Below, piece by piece: positions 1 through 8,825 of a stretch of 64,000 nucleotides of DNA; positions within the stretch are counted from its first letter, which is position 1, and each line of letters opens with the position of its first letter. The translations under genes and the position numbers were made by a program. The notes below the pieces were generated by a model. The model worked only from the letters and a program-made list of their open reading frames with translations, searched no databases and was not told where the DNA came from. The DNA is from Paracoccus haematequi (GTDB taxonomy: Bacteria > Pseudomonadota > Alphaproteobacteria > Rhodobacterales > Rhodobacteraceae): NCBI RefSeq assembly GCF_900631945.1, contig NZ_UZWE01000029.1:214740-278739 (forward strand). Direction: 5' to 3'.

Positions 1-523
1 GCCTGACGCGATCCGCGCGCTTGGCGGGCAGGAATGCTGGGGCGCGACGCCCGCCGATCCGATGGGCACCACCGTGCGCCGGGTCAGTGCCGCGCAGGGC
101 GGCCACCGCATCGTGATCCGGCAGGGCGGATACTATCGCCCCGACATGCAGACAAGCGCGGGCGACCTGGCCCGCACCGTCCGGGCGATGCGCAAGAAGT
201 TCGACGACCGCTTCCCGATGCTGCGCGGCATCCCCTTCGAACATGCCTGGTCCGGGCACCTGTGCCTGGCGCGCAACAACGTCTCGGTCATGCGGGAACT
301 GGAACCGGGGCTGTATGCGGCCTGCGTGCAGAACGGGCTTGGCACCGCGCGCGGCACCCTGACCGGCATCGGCGCGGCGGAACTGGCCATGGGCCTGACC
401 AGCGACATCACCGCCTTCTTCACGTCCGAGGCCGAACCCCTGCGCCTGCCGCCCCATCCCTTCGACACCATCGGCGCCAATGCCTATATGCGCTGGAAAG
501 AATGGCAAGCCCGGCTAGAATGA
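1..523 (+). CDS. FAD-dependent amine/amino-acid oxidoreductase, C-terminal part
   Basis: Only the last 173 codons lie in the window; the reading frame enters from upstream at base 2. The visible part resembles the C-terminal half of DAO-family flavoproteins (gamma-glutamylputrescine oxidase or glycine oxidase type). It has a Trp/Gly-rich segment (HAWSGHLCLARNN) and a late GxGxxxGTLTG stretch of the kind that closes over the flavin. The FAD Rossmann motif would be upstream of the window. The stop overlaps a possible ATG of the following LysR gene (ATGA), so the two may be co-transcribed. The family call is reasonable; the substrate cannot be told. Confidence 0.7.
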   Translation, partial: PDAIRALGGQECWGATPADPMGTTVRRVSAAQGGHRIVIRQGGYYRPDMQTSAGDLARTVRAMRKKFDDRFPMLRGIPFEHAWSGHLCLARNNVSVMRELEPGLYAACVQNGLGTARGTLTGIGAAELAMGLTSDITAFFTSEAEPLRLPPHPFDTIGANAYMRWKEWQARLE

Positions 524-552
524 TCCCCCAGCCACAGGGGGAATCCGCCGCC

Positions 553-1488
553 ATGCCGCCGATCAAGCGCCGCTATCTGCCCTCGCTTGGATCCTTCGCG
601 ACGTTCGAGGTGGCGGCCAAGCATCTGAGCTTTACCCTGGCGGCGCGCGAACTGAACGTGACGCAGGGCGCGATCAGCCAGCAGATCCGGCTGCTGGAAC
701 GGGCGCTTGGCGTCGATCTGTTCCTGCGCAAGCACAACACCCTGGAACTGACGCCCGAAGGGATCAGCCTGGCCGCCGCCGTCAGCGAGGGGTTGGACCG
801 CATCAGCGCGGGCGTGTCGGTCATCGCGGGCGACGACGGGCCGGAAACCGTCACCATTTCCGCCACCGACGCCATGGCCAGCTTCTGGCTGAAGCCGCTG
901 ATCGACAGCTTCCGCAGGGTCTACCCCGAGATCGGCTTCGTGGTGCTGGCATCCGACGCCGACGACACCCTGCGCAATTATTCCGAGGTGGATCTGTCGA
1001 TCCTCTGCGGCAACGAACGCTGCGAGGTGGGCGAGGAGCTGCATTTCCTGTTCCCCGAGGTGGCCCAGCCCGTCTGCACCCCCGCCTTCCTGGCGGCGCA
1101 CGGCCCCTTTGACGACGCGGACAGCCTGAACCGGGTGAACCTGCTGCACCTGCACGACCGCCACTGGGCGGCGGACGCCATCGGCTGGCAGCCGCTGGGC
1201 TGGAAGGAATGGTTCCAGGCCCAGGGCGCGGCCTGGGCCAAGGCGCCATCCAGCCTGTCCACGAACAAGGTCAACCTGCTGATGGCCGCGACGCTTGCGG
1301 GCGAAGGCGTGATGCTGGGCTGGCAGCACATGATCCGCGCGCCTGTCGCGGAAGGCCGGCTGGTGCTGGCCCATCCCGGCCAGCTGACCATCGGGCGCGG
1401 AAATTTCCTCAACTGCCGCCAGAAATCCCTGCGCCGTCCGGGGGTCGCGGCTTTCGTGGATCACATGCTGGCGTCGCTGAAGGCCTGA
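553..1488 (+). CDS. LysR-family transcriptional regulator, GcvA type
   Basis: 311 residues, the usual LysR length. An N-terminal winged helix-turn-helix lies at about residues 8-65 (LPSLGSFATFEVAAKHLSF, then AISQQIRLLERALGVDLF). A periplasmic-binding-like effector domain follows from about residue 90. The opening LPSL-x-x-F-x-x-FE is typical of the GcvA/AmpR-like subgroup. An alternative ATG at 520 overlaps the upstream stop and would add 11 residues; 553 is chosen because the family usually starts a few residues before the LPSL motif. It lies between the flavoprotein and the betaine-type ABC operon and could control either; this is inferred from position only. Confidence 0.85.
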   Translation: MPPIKRRYLPSLGSFATFEVAAKHLSFTLAARELNVTQGAISQQIRLLERALGVDLFLRKHNTLELTPEGISLAAAVSEGLDRISAGVSVIAGDDGPETVTISATDAMASFWLKPLIDSFRRVYPEIGFVVLASDADDTLRNYSEVDLSILCGNERCEVGEELHFLFPEVAQPVCTPAFLAAHGPFDDADSLNRVNLLHLHDRHWAADAIGWQPLGWKEWFQAQGAAWAKAPSSLSTNKVNLLMAATLAGEGVMLGWQHMIRAPVAEGRLVLAHPGQLTIGRGNFLNCRQKSLRRPGVAAFVDHMLASLKA

Positions 1489-1693
1489 CGGAAGACGCCT
1501 AGAAATTCTAATGCGCGACCGCAGGATATTCTCGTTTGCCGCAGCGGCAACCGATGGGGGATAACCTGCCGGACGGGACTGGGAGGTCGGTTCCGGTCAT
1601 CACAACACGCCAACGGGGCCGTCGCGACCCAGGCCGCCGCATCCGCGGCGCCGGATGGTCACGGCCGACGATTGGCCCGACAGAGAGGATACC
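1489..1693 (+). promoter_or_regulatory. Upstream region of the betaine-type ABC operon with a 15-bp palindrome
   Basis: This 205-base gap holds a perfect palindrome, TTGCCGC-A-GCGGCAA, at 1536-1550, and a smaller TAGAAATTCTA symmetry near 1500-1510. No convincing sigma-70 boxes can be picked out. A purine-rich ribosome binding site (GAGAGGAT) lies just before the ATG at 1694. The palindrome is a plausible operator for a dimeric repressor or for the LysR protein encoded upstream; that is inference. Confidence 0.4.
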
Positions 1694-2545
1694 ATGCGCA
1701 GGATTTTCAACGCGATGCTGGCAGGCGCCCTGGCGCTTGGGCTGGCAGCCCCGGCGATGGCCCAGGACAAGGTCATCAGGATGGGAACCATGTCCTGGGA
1801 GGACCTGACGCCCATCACCGGCATCACCAAGAAGGTGCTGGAGGACAAGGGCTATACCGTCGAGGTCACGCCGTTTTCCGAATGGGGCATCGCCTATGCC
1901 GCGCTTGCCAAGGGCGATGTGCAGATCCTGGCCAGCCAGACCGATTACGTCGCCCAGGATTACTGGGACCGCAACAAGCGCCGTCTGGAAAAGATCTCTC
2001 CGGTGTCGCACGGGCTGTTCGACGGGATCGCGGTCCCGGCCTATGTCGACATCGACTCGCTTGACCAGCTGAACGACAGGGCCGATGCGTTCGGCGGCAA
2101 GATCATCGGCATCGAGCCGGGCGCCGGCATCATGCGCGAAACCGGCGACGCCATCGACGCCTACGGGCTGAAGCTGCAACTGGTCGAGGGCTCGACCGCC
2201 GCCATGACAGCGGCGCTGAAGTCGGCCGTGGACCGCAACGAGCCGATCGCCGTCACCCTGTGGGAACCGTCCTGGATGGCGCAGAAGTTCGACATCAAGT
2301 TCCTGAAGGATCCCAAGGGCGCCTTCCCGCCGCCGCAAAGCTATTACTGGATCGGCCAGAAGGGCTTTTCCGAGGAGAACCCCGAGGCGCGCGAAGCCAT
2401 CGCCAGCGTCTTCGTGCCCAAGGAGGAGATCACCGCGATCAACGGCGCGGTGAACGACGGCAAGACCATGGACGAGGCCATCGCCGACTGGATCGCCGCC
2501 CACGGCGACCTGATCGGCCGCTGGAGCAACATCAAGTCCTACTGA
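1694..2545 (+). CDS. Glycine betaine/proline-type ABC transporter substrate-binding protein
   Basis: 283 residues of the OpuAC/ProX family. A Sec signal peptide occupies residues 1-23 (hydrophobic core, then APAMA before QDK). The mature protein starts with the family-typical strand VIRMGTMSWED and contains several Trp and Tyr residues (FSEWG, TLWEPSWMAQKF, YYWIG). These could form an aromatic box for a quaternary ammonium ligand. It is the first gene of a four-gene importer operon (binding protein, ATPase, two permeases). The ligand could be glycine betaine, carnitine, choline, trimethylamine oxide or another quaternary amine; sequence alone does not decide. Confidence 0.85.
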   Translation: MRRIFNAMLAGALALGLAAPAMAQDKVIRMGTMSWEDLTPITGITKKVLEDKGYTVEVTPFSEWGIAYAALAKGDVQILASQTDYVAQDYWDRNKRRLEKISPVSHGLFDGIAVPAYVDIDSLDQLNDRADAFGGKIIGIEPGAGIMRETGDAIDAYGLKLQLVEGSTAAMTAALKSAVDRNEPIAVTLWEPSWMAQKFDIKFLKDPKGAFPPPQSYYWIGQKGFSEENPEAREAIASVFVPKEEITAINGAVNDGKTMDEAIADWIAAHGDLIGRWSNIKSY

Positions 2546-2557
2546 TCCCGCCAGGCC

Positions 2558-2585
2558 GGGCGGCCCCCTTTGCCGGGCGCCGCCC
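2558..2585 (+). terminator. Intercistronic hairpin after the binding-protein gene
   Basis: Inverted repeat GGGCGGC (2558-2564) / GCCGCCC (2579-2585) with a 14-base loop, in the gap between the binding-protein gene and the ATPase gene. No T-run follows. It is probably an mRNA-stabilising or partial attenuator structure that raises the dose of the periplasmic protein over the membrane subunits. The role is inferred. Confidence 0.4.
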
Positions 2586-2613
2586 CAACAGCACGATAAT
2601 CGACAGGGTAGAC

Positions 2614-3687
2614 ATGGAAAGCACAGAGGTTCTGATCGACTGCCAGTCGGTCTGGAAGGTCTTCGGCGACCGCTCGCGCGAGGCGATCCGCTCGATCGCC
2701 GAACGCGGACTGACCAAGCGCGAGATCCTGCAGCAATACAACTGCGTGGTCGGCGTGTCCGATGCCACGCTTCAGGTGCGGCGGGGCGAGATCTTCTGCA
2801 TCATGGGCCTGTCGGGGTCCGGCAAGTCCACCCTGATCCGGTTGCTGAACCGTCTGATCGAACCCAGCCTGGGCACCGTCACCGTCAAGGGCCGCGACCT
2901 GTCCCGCCTGGACGCCGCCGCCCTGCGCGAGACCCGCGCCCGCCATATCGGCATGGTGTTCCAGTCGGTCGCCCTGCTGCCGCAGCGCACGGTTCTGGAA
3001 AACGCCGCCTTCGGGCTGGAGGTGCAAGGCGTGCCCCGCGACGACCGCAACCGCGCCGCCGAGGCCGCGCTGGCCAAGGTCGGGCTGTCGGACTGGAAGA
3101 CCCGCTATCCGCGCGAACTGTCGGGCGGGATGCAGCAGCGCGTCGGCCTGGCCCGCGCCCTGACCGCCGACCCCGAGATCATCCTGATGGACGAGCCCTT
3201 CAGCGCCCTGGACCCGCTGATCCGGCGGCAGTTGCAGGACGAGTTCCGGCAACTGACCAAGGATCTGGGCAAGTCCGCCGTCTTCATCACCCATGACCTG
3301 GACGAGGCGATCCGCATCGGCGACCGCATCGCCATCATGAAGGACGGCGTGATCATCCAGGAAGGCACCGCCGAGCAGATCGTGATGAATCCCGCCGACC
3401 AGTATGTCGCCGATTTCGTGGCGGGCATTTCCCGCCTGCACCTGGTCAAGGCGCATTCGGTGATGATGCCGGTCGACCAATGGCGCTTCCAGGCGCCGGG
3501 CCTGTCGCTGGACGGCCTGCCGCGCTGCTCGCCCGAGGCCGACATCGACGAACTGATCGGCACGATCACCGGATCGGGCAGCGACGCCATCGCCATCGCC
3601 GACGCCACCGGCATCGTCGGCGTCGTCACCACGCGCAACCTGCTGCTGGGGGTGCGGGGCGAGCCCGACGCCCGCGCGGCGGCATAG
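2614..3687 (+). CDS. Quaternary-amine ABC transporter ATPase (ProV/OpuAA type)
   Basis: 357 residues. Walker A is GLSGSGKST (about residue 67), the Q-loop follows MVFQSVALLP, the ABC signature is LSGGMQQRVGLARAL, Walker B is IILMDEPFSALD and the H-loop is FITHDLDEA. The N-terminal extension before the ABC core (VWKVFGD, then about 40 residues before VGVSDATLQV) is the hallmark of ProV-like proteins. A C-terminal CBS-like tail (SDAIAIADATGIVGVVTTRNLLLGV) may sense ionic strength or nucleotides, as in OpuA. The ATG follows the intercistronic hairpin; the first permease starts eight bases after the stop. Confidence 0.9.
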   Translation: MESTEVLIDCQSVWKVFGDRSREAIRSIAERGLTKREILQQYNCVVGVSDATLQVRRGEIFCIMGLSGSGKSTLIRLLNRLIEPSLGTVTVKGRDLSRLDAAALRETRARHIGMVFQSVALLPQRTVLENAAFGLEVQGVPRDDRNRAAEAALAKVGLSDWKTRYPRELSGGMQQRVGLARALTADPEIILMDEPFSALDPLIRRQLQDEFRQLTKDLGKSAVFITHDLDEAIRIGDRIAIMKDGVIIQEGTAEQIVMNPADQYVADFVAGISRLHLVKAHSVMMPVDQWRFQAPGLSLDGLPRCSPEADIDELIGTITGSGSDAIAIADATGIVGVVTTRNLLLGVRGEPDARAAA

Positions 3688-3695
3688 GGGGCGCC

Positions 3696-4523
3696 ATGGA
3701 AAGCTTTGTCTCCACCTTCGACACCGTGGTCGATGACGCGCTGTTCTGGCTGACCGATCACGCCGCCTTTGTCTTCGACGGCATCCGCGCCGTGCTGGAG
3801 GGGCTGTACGACGCCGTGCTGTGGCTGCTGATGCTGCCGCCCTTCTGGGCCGTCGCCATCGTCGCGGGGCTGATCGGCTGGCGCGCGCTGTCCCTGGGCT
3901 TCGGGATCGGCGGCGCGGTGGCGCTGCTGGCCTGCGCCGCGATGGGCCTGTGGGCGGAAACCATGCAGACCCTGGCCCTGGTGGTCGCGGCCAGCGTCAT
4001 CGCCCTGGCGATCAGCGTGCCCCTGGGGGTGCTGGCCGGGCTGATGCCCCGCCTGGACCGCGCGCTGACCCCGGCGCTTGACCTGATCCAGACGCTGCCG
4101 CCCTATATCTACCTGCTGCCCGCCATCGCGCTGATGGGCTTTGGCCCCGCCACCGCCCTGGTGGCGACGGTGATCGTCGCCATGCCGCCCGCGATCCGGC
4201 TGACCAGTCTGGGCATCCGCCAGACCCCGCATGAATTCATCGAACTGGGCCATGCGACGGGCGCCAGCAGCAGCCAGATGTTCTGGAAGATCCGGCTGCC
4301 CTTCGCCGTCCCCTCGATCATGGCGGGCATCAACCAGAGCCTGATGATGGCCTTCGGCATGGTGGTCATCGCGGGCATTGTGGGATCGGGCGGCCTGGGC
4401 GAGACGATCTATGGCGCGATCCGCACGCTGGACATCGCGACATCCATCAACGCCTCGATCGCCATCGTGGTGCTGACCATGCTTCTGGACCGCCTGACCC
4501 AGGCCGCAGCAAGGAGATCGTGA
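3696..4523 (+). CDS. Quaternary-amine ABC transporter permease 1 (ProW type)
   Basis: 275 residues with an N-terminal amphipathic stretch and about six hydrophobic segments. The binding-protein-dependent permease EAA loop is visible (ELGHATGASSSQMFWKIRLP), as is the conserved LPPYIYLLP segment typical of ProW/OpuAB. The gene starts eight bases after the ATPase gene. Its stop overlaps the start of a second, related permease. The two are only moderately alike, so they probably form a heterodimeric pore instead of the usual ProW homodimer. Confidence 0.88.
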   Translation: MESFVSTFDTVVDDALFWLTDHAAFVFDGIRAVLEGLYDAVLWLLMLPPFWAVAIVAGLIGWRALSLGFGIGGAVALLACAAMGLWAETMQTLALVVAASVIALAISVPLGVLAGLMPRLDRALTPALDLIQTLPPYIYLLPAIALMGFGPATALVATVIVAMPPAIRLTSLGIRQTPHEFIELGHATGASSSQMFWKIRLPFAVPSIMAGINQSLMMAFGMVVIAGIVGSGGLGETIYGAIRTLDIATSINASIAIVVLTMLLDRLTQAAARRS

Positions 4524-5350
4524 TGGACTTCAATCCCGGCGCCGTCCTGGCCCCCGTGATCGACTGGCTGAACGCCAATTTCCACGGCTTCTTCGCCCTT
4601 GTGACCCGCCTGATCGAGGCCATCCTGGGCGGCTTGGAGGCCGCCCTGCTGGTCCTGCCCGCCGGTGCCGTCATTGCCATCGTCGTGATCGCGGCCTTCT
4701 TCGCGACCGGCCTGCGGGTGGCGGCCCTGGCCTTCTGCTGCCTGGGCTTCTGCTGGCTGGCGGGGCTTTGGCAGGCCTCGATGCAGACCATCGCCCTGGT
4801 GGTGGTGGCGGTTGCCATCGCCGTTGCCATCGCCTTTCCGCTGGGCATCCTGGCGGCCCGCCGCGCATCCGTGGAACGGGCGCTGCGCCCGGTTCTGGAC
4901 GTGATGCAGACCGTGCCGCCCTGGGTCTATCTGATCCCGGCGGTGATGATCTTCAGCCTGGGCCGGGTGCCCGCGATCATCGCCACCATCGTCTATGGCA
5001 TCCCGCCGATGCTGCGGCTGACCACGCTGGCCTTCCGGGGCGTTCCGACCGACCTGAAGGAACTGGGCCAGGCCATCGGCGCGAAACCGTCGACCATCCT
5101 GTGGAAGATCGAGCTTCCGGCCGCCAAGCCCACGCTGTTGGTCGGGTTGAACCAGTGCATCCTGCTGTCCCTGGCCATGGTCGTGCTGGCCGGCCTGGTG
5201 GGCGCGGGCGGCCTTGGGGCCGAGGTGACACGGGGCCTGACGCGGATGGAAATGGGCCTCGGCCTGCGCGCGGGCCTTGCCATCGTCGCCGTGGCGGTGC
5301 TGGTGGACCGGCTGACGCGGGGCGCGTTGGACCGAAGGAAGGCGATCTGA
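4523..5350 (+). CDS. Quaternary-amine ABC transporter permease 2 (ProW type)
   Basis: 275 residues with the same architecture as permease 1: hydrophobic helices, the segment PPWVYLIPAVMIF, and the EAA loop ELGQAIGAKPSTILWKIELP. The ATG at 4523 overlaps the preceding TGA by one base (TGATG); a GTG at 4520 would add one residue. It closes the importer operon. Downstream there is only a decayed regulator on the other strand. Confidence 0.88.
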   Translation: MDFNPGAVLAPVIDWLNANFHGFFALVTRLIEAILGGLEAALLVLPAGAVIAIVVIAAFFATGLRVAALAFCCLGFCWLAGLWQASMQTIALVVVAVAIAVAIAFPLGILAARRASVERALRPVLDVMQTVPPWVYLIPAVMIFSLGRVPAIIATIVYGIPPMLRLTTLAFRGVPTDLKELGQAIGAKPSTILWKIELPAAKPTLLVGLNQCILLSLAMVVLAGLVGAGGLGAEVTRGLTRMEMGLGLRAGLAIVAVAVLVDRLTRGALDRRKAI

Positions 5351-5840
5351 CCCATGCGGCACCGTTCTTCTGCATCGACAGCCACGCCTGCGGCAACCCG
5401 GTCCGGGTCGTCGATCGGTCCAGATGCGCGCCCATCGCCGCCACCGCGCCATCGGCGTCGCGGGCGGCGATCAGGTCCACGATCTGATCATGGTCCTGAA
5501 GCGTGATCTTTTCCTTGCCCGACCAGTGCAGCAGCACCCCGTGATACTGGAACAGCCACCGCAGCATGGCCTTGGCTGGTCGCCGTCAGGATCGGATTCC
5601 CGGAAATCTGCGCAATGCGGAGCGCTGTTCGCCGACGAGTTCGCGAAGATCGCGCACGTCCTGCGCCGTGGCGTTTTCGGCAGCGACCCGCACCAGCCCG
5701 CATTCGAACATCCGCCGCGCCTGCTTCAGATGCTCAAGCTGTTCGGGTTCCGAGGACAGCAGCATCCGCGCCATGTCGTCCCGTGACGAACTTGGCCTAT
5801 AAGGCTTCCTTGCTTTCCCAAGAAAGGATCGCACCCGCAA
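5351..5840 (-). pseudogene. Decayed GntR-family (FCD-domain) regulator
   Basis: Three minus-strand frames together give pieces of a FadR C-terminal (FCD) ligand domain. Near 5800-5620 the frame reads EHLKQARRMFECGLVRVAAEN. Near 5625-5570 another reads RIAQISGNPILTATSQ. From 5567 a third reads AMLRWLFQYHGVLLHWSGKEK and on to a final helix AMGAHLD. Joining the second and third pieces needs a one-base shift, an extra G in CAAGGCCATG. Between the first and second the family's usual FH-containing segment is missing, so there is also a deletion. The N-terminal winged helix is absent altogether. It may once have controlled the adjacent transporter; it cannot work now. Confidence 0.7.
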
Positions 5841-6066
5841 ACCAGGGGATCAAACACTTAGCAGGTGTTAGCGACAGAAAGGTATCATGCGGCCCGAATA
5901 ATGCGACCTCGCTATGGATTGACGCTGCAAATGATTCAAGCAGATCGATACTGCCCAGTTTGTACTCTTTTCGGAAACATTCAGAAGAAAATATTGCGCT
6001 TTTGTTGACGATCTTCTCGGCCCTATGCTGTGCGTATCGCGGCAACTTCAGACGCAAAGAACAGCC

Positions 6067-7716
6067 ATGCAGCACGCCAGCCCCAACGCGACAGTTCACC
6101 AAGTTCTCGCGGGTTCGTTGATAAAACTGGGCGTGAGCGACCTGTTCGGACTGGTCGGCGACGCGAATCTTTTCATGGTGAAGTCCTATATCGAGACGGG
6201 ACATGGCCGCTATATCCCACTGACCCATGAAGCGAACGCCGTCCTGGCGGCGGTCGGCTATGCGCAGGTGTCAGGCCGTATCGGTGTCGCGACCATCACG
6301 CATGGACCCGCGCTGACGAATGTGGTCACCGCCCTGGTGGAAGGTGTCCGCGCCGGCGTTCCGCTGGTGGTGCTCTGTGGCGATACCCCGCCCGGCGATC
6401 TGCAACATCTCCAGAACATCGACCAGCGAGAGGTGGTTGCTTCCACCGGAGCCGGTTTTGTCGAAATGCGCGCGCCCCATACCGCCGTGGTGGATTTAGA
6501 ACGGGCCTTCCGGCTGGCCGCGCATCAGCGCCGCCCCGTGGTCTTCAACATGCGGGTGGATCTGCAATGGCAAGTCGCCGACGCAGGCCAGCCGTCGCCC
6601 GTTCTGCCTCCTGAACTGCCCCGCGCCTCGGCAGCGTTCGAGCCGCTGGAGGAAGCGGCTGGAATGCTTGCGTCGGCGCGCCGCCCGTTGATCCTGGCCG
6701 GACGCGGCGCGATCTCGGCGGAGGCGCGGGATGCCATCCTGGCATTGGCACGGCGGATCGAGGCCCCGGTTGCGACCACGCTCAAGGCGCAGGGATTGTT
6801 CGACGGCGAGCCCTTCAACCTCGGCATCTGTGGCGGCCTCAGCCATCCGGCCGCCATCGACGCGATCATGAAATCCGATTGCATTCTGGCATTCGGTGCC
6901 AGTCTCAGCAAGCACACGACGGAAAATGGCGCCTATTTGCAGGGCAAGCGCGTCATCCAGATCCTGCCCGACATTCAGGAAAATTTCAGGATGGACCGCC
7001 CCGATCTGCAATTGATCGGCGACCCGGCGCTGACTGCCAATGCAATCGTCAAATTGCTGGACATGGCCGAAATTCCCGGATCGGGGGCGACGGACGAGGA
7101 TCTGCGCGCCGCGCTTGAAGCAGAGGCCCGCAACTTCGCGGTCCTTCCTGCGGCAGGGGTGACAGCCCCCGGCACGGTCGACATGGCTTGGGCCTTGCGC
7201 AGGTTGCACCAGGCATTGCCCGAAGATCGTGTGCTTGTGGCGGATCTGGGTCGCTTCGTGACCACGGCCTGGCGGAATCTGCCTGTGAACAACCCGCTCA
7301 ACCTGGTCTATACCTGCCATTTTGGCGGGATCGGCTGCGGCTTGGGTCAACTGGTCGGCGCCGCGACAGCGGCCGACGGCCGCAAGACGGTGCTTGTCGC
7401 GGGCGACGGAGGTTTCCTGCTGTCCGGTTTGGGTGAATTGGCCACCCTGAAGCGTCAGAATGCCAATACGGTCATCATCGTCTGCAACGACGGCAGCTAT
7501 GGCGCGGAACATGTCCAACTGGCCAGCCGTGGCATGGATGTCGCCGTTTCGATGATCGATCCGCCCGATTTCGCCGCCGTTGCGGCCGCGATGGGACTTC
7601 GCGCGCAGAGGGTGTCCGATGCGGACAGCCTGGCAAGGGCCGCCGCGCTGGTCAAGGAATCGAGCGATCCCGTCCTGATCGACCTGCGCCTGGACGCCGA
7701 CAAGATCGAGATGTGA
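6067..7716 (+). CDS. Thiamine-diphosphate-dependent lyase/carboligase (acetolactate synthase / glyoxylate carboligase superfamily)
   Basis: 549 residues, the normal three-domain length. The N-terminal pyrimidine-binding domain carries the catalytic Glu in THEANA (E55) and a GP-x-LTN motif. The central Rossmann-like domain spans about 200-330. The C-terminal domain has the ThDP-Mg motif GDGG (446) with ND at 474-475 in place of the usual NN. Family members include acetolactate synthase, glyoxylate carboligase, benzoylformate decarboxylase and sulfoacetaldehyde acetyltransferase. The neighbouring ureide-type genes would release glyoxylate, making a carboligase role attractive; this is inference. 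The region before the ATG is noticeably AT-rich. No FAD-specific signature could be verified. Confidence 0.8.
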   Translation: MQHASPNATVHQVLAGSLIKLGVSDLFGLVGDANLFMVKSYIETGHGRYIPLTHEANAVLAAVGYAQVSGRIGVATITHGPALTNVVTALVEGVRAGVPLVVLCGDTPPGDLQHLQNIDQREVVASTGAGFVEMRAPHTAVVDLERAFRLAAHQRRPVVFNMRVDLQWQVADAGQPSPVLPPELPRASAAFEPLEEAAGMLASARRPLILAGRGAISAEARDAILALARRIEAPVATTLKAQGLFDGEPFNLGICGGLSHPAAIDAIMKSDCILAFGASLSKHTTENGAYLQGKRVIQILPDIQENFRMDRPDLQLIGDPALTANAIVKLLDMAEIPGSGATDEDLRAALEAEARNFAVLPAAGVTAPGTVDMAWALRRLHQALPEDRVLVADLGRFVTTAWRNLPVNNPLNLVYTCHFGGIGCGLGQLVGAATAADGRKTVLVAGDGGFLLSGLGELATLKRQNANTVIIVCNDGSYGAEHVQLASRGMDVAVSMIDPPDFAAVAAAMGLRAQRVSDADSLARAAALVKESSDPVLIDLRLDADKIEM

Positions 7717-7731
7717 TTCCGATCACGCTCT

Positions 7732-7747
7732 CACCCCCCTGGGGGTG
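7732..7747 (+). terminator. Small GC hairpin between the ThDP enzyme gene and the ABC importer
   Basis: CACCCCC/GGGGGTG inverted repeat (7732-7738 / 7741-7747) 16 bases after the ThDP enzyme stop. The spacer is only two bases, so the real loop would use part of the stem. No T-run follows. It is a weak structure whose function is uncertain. Confidence 0.3.
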
Positions 7748-7790
7748 TGGAACGCCAATCAAACGAAAACACGACCAACAGGAGAAAAAG

Positions 7791-8822
7791 ATGAAACTGT
7801 CGCGACGCAATTTCCTGCAGGCAAGTGCGGGCGCATCGGCGCTTGCCGCACTGGGGGTGCCAGCTTTTGCGCAGAACAATCCCTTCATCGTCAACATGTT
7901 TGGCGGACGTTGGGAAAACGACTGGCGCCAGCATGTCATCCCGAAGTTTGCAGAACAGATTGGCCGTCCCGTCGAACTGGACATCGGGCTTGGTACCTCG
8001 TGGATCGCGAATTTTCGCGCGGCGGGTCCGCAGAATCCGCCTTTCGCGTCGGTGATGTTGAACGAACGCTACACCGCGATGATTCGCAACGAAGGCTATT
8101 TCGAGGAGCTGACCCCCGAGAAGGTTCCGAACATGGCCGACCTGATCGAACCCGCGAAGCTCAAGGGACATACCGGACTGACCGGGATGCTGGCGCCGCT
8201 GATCCTGGCCTATCGCACCGATCTGGTCACCGAGCCGCCGCGCGGTTGGGCGGACCTGTGGCACGAACGCTTCCGGGGCCAGCTCGGGCTTTACAAGATC
8301 ACCAATTCGGCTGGCGTCATGATGGCCCTGTGGGCGGGCGAACATTTCGGCTCGGGCCGCGACGATGCGGAAACCGCCGTCGCCAAGTTCAAGGAACTCT
8401 CGCCCTTCCCGCAGATCGGCTATTCCTCGCAGCTCACGCCCTTGATGATGCAGGGCCAGGTTGCCGTTGCGCCGCTGGATGTGGGCGAGGTGAAGGCCAT
8501 GCAGGATCAGGGCGTTCCGGTCGACTATGTCATCCCCGAGGAGGGAATGCTGGTATTTGATCACTCGTTCAGCGTGTTCGCGCACCATCCCGACAAGGCA
8601 CTGGGACTGGAATATGTGAACTTCGTCCTCAGCCCCGAAATCCAGCTGTGGATGGCCGAGAACTGGCTGATCGCGCCGACGAACAAGACCGTAAAACTGC
8701 CCGAATCGGTGGCGAAATGGCCGTTGAGTGCCGATCAGGTGACGCAGGCGATCCGCTTTGACTGGGATGATGCAAACGCCGTTTCCGGCAAGCTGAACGA
8801 CCTTTGGGAACGGACGATCTGA
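7791..8822 (+). CDS. Polyamine-type ABC transporter substrate-binding protein, Tat-exported
   Basis: 343 residues, family of PotD/PotF-like extracellular binding proteins. The signal region has the twin-arginine motif SRRNFLQ (RR at 5-6), a hydrophobic core and a probable cleavage after PAFA (residue 27). The mature part begins with a PotD-like strand (FIVNMFGGRW). A GGAG-type ribosome binding site precedes the ATG. It heads an importer operon (binding protein, ATPase, two permeases) placed between a ThDP enzyme and ureide-type hydrolases. The ligand may therefore be a ureide or amidic compound and not a polyamine; that is inferred. Confidence 0.85.
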   Translation: MKLSRRNFLQASAGASALAALGVPAFAQNNPFIVNMFGGRWENDWRQHVIPKFAEQIGRPVELDIGLGTSWIANFRAAGPQNPPFASVMLNERYTAMIRNEGYFEELTPEKVPNMADLIEPAKLKGHTGLTGMLAPLILAYRTDLVTEPPRGWADLWHERFRGQLGLYKITNSAGVMMALWAGEHFGSGRDDAETAVAKFKELSPFPQIGYSSQLTPLMMQGQVAVAPLDVGEVKAMQDQGVPVDYVIPEEGMLVFDHSFSVFAHHPDKALGLEYVNFVLSPEIQLWMAENWLIAPTNKTVKLPESVAKWPLSADQVTQAIRFDWDDANAVSGKLNDLWERTI

Positions 8823-8825
8823 ACC

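Noticed and set aside
6005..6029. TTGACG ... TATGCT as promoter for the ThDP enzyme gene
   Set aside because: Spacer is only 13 bases and other -10 candidates are poor; not strong enough to list.
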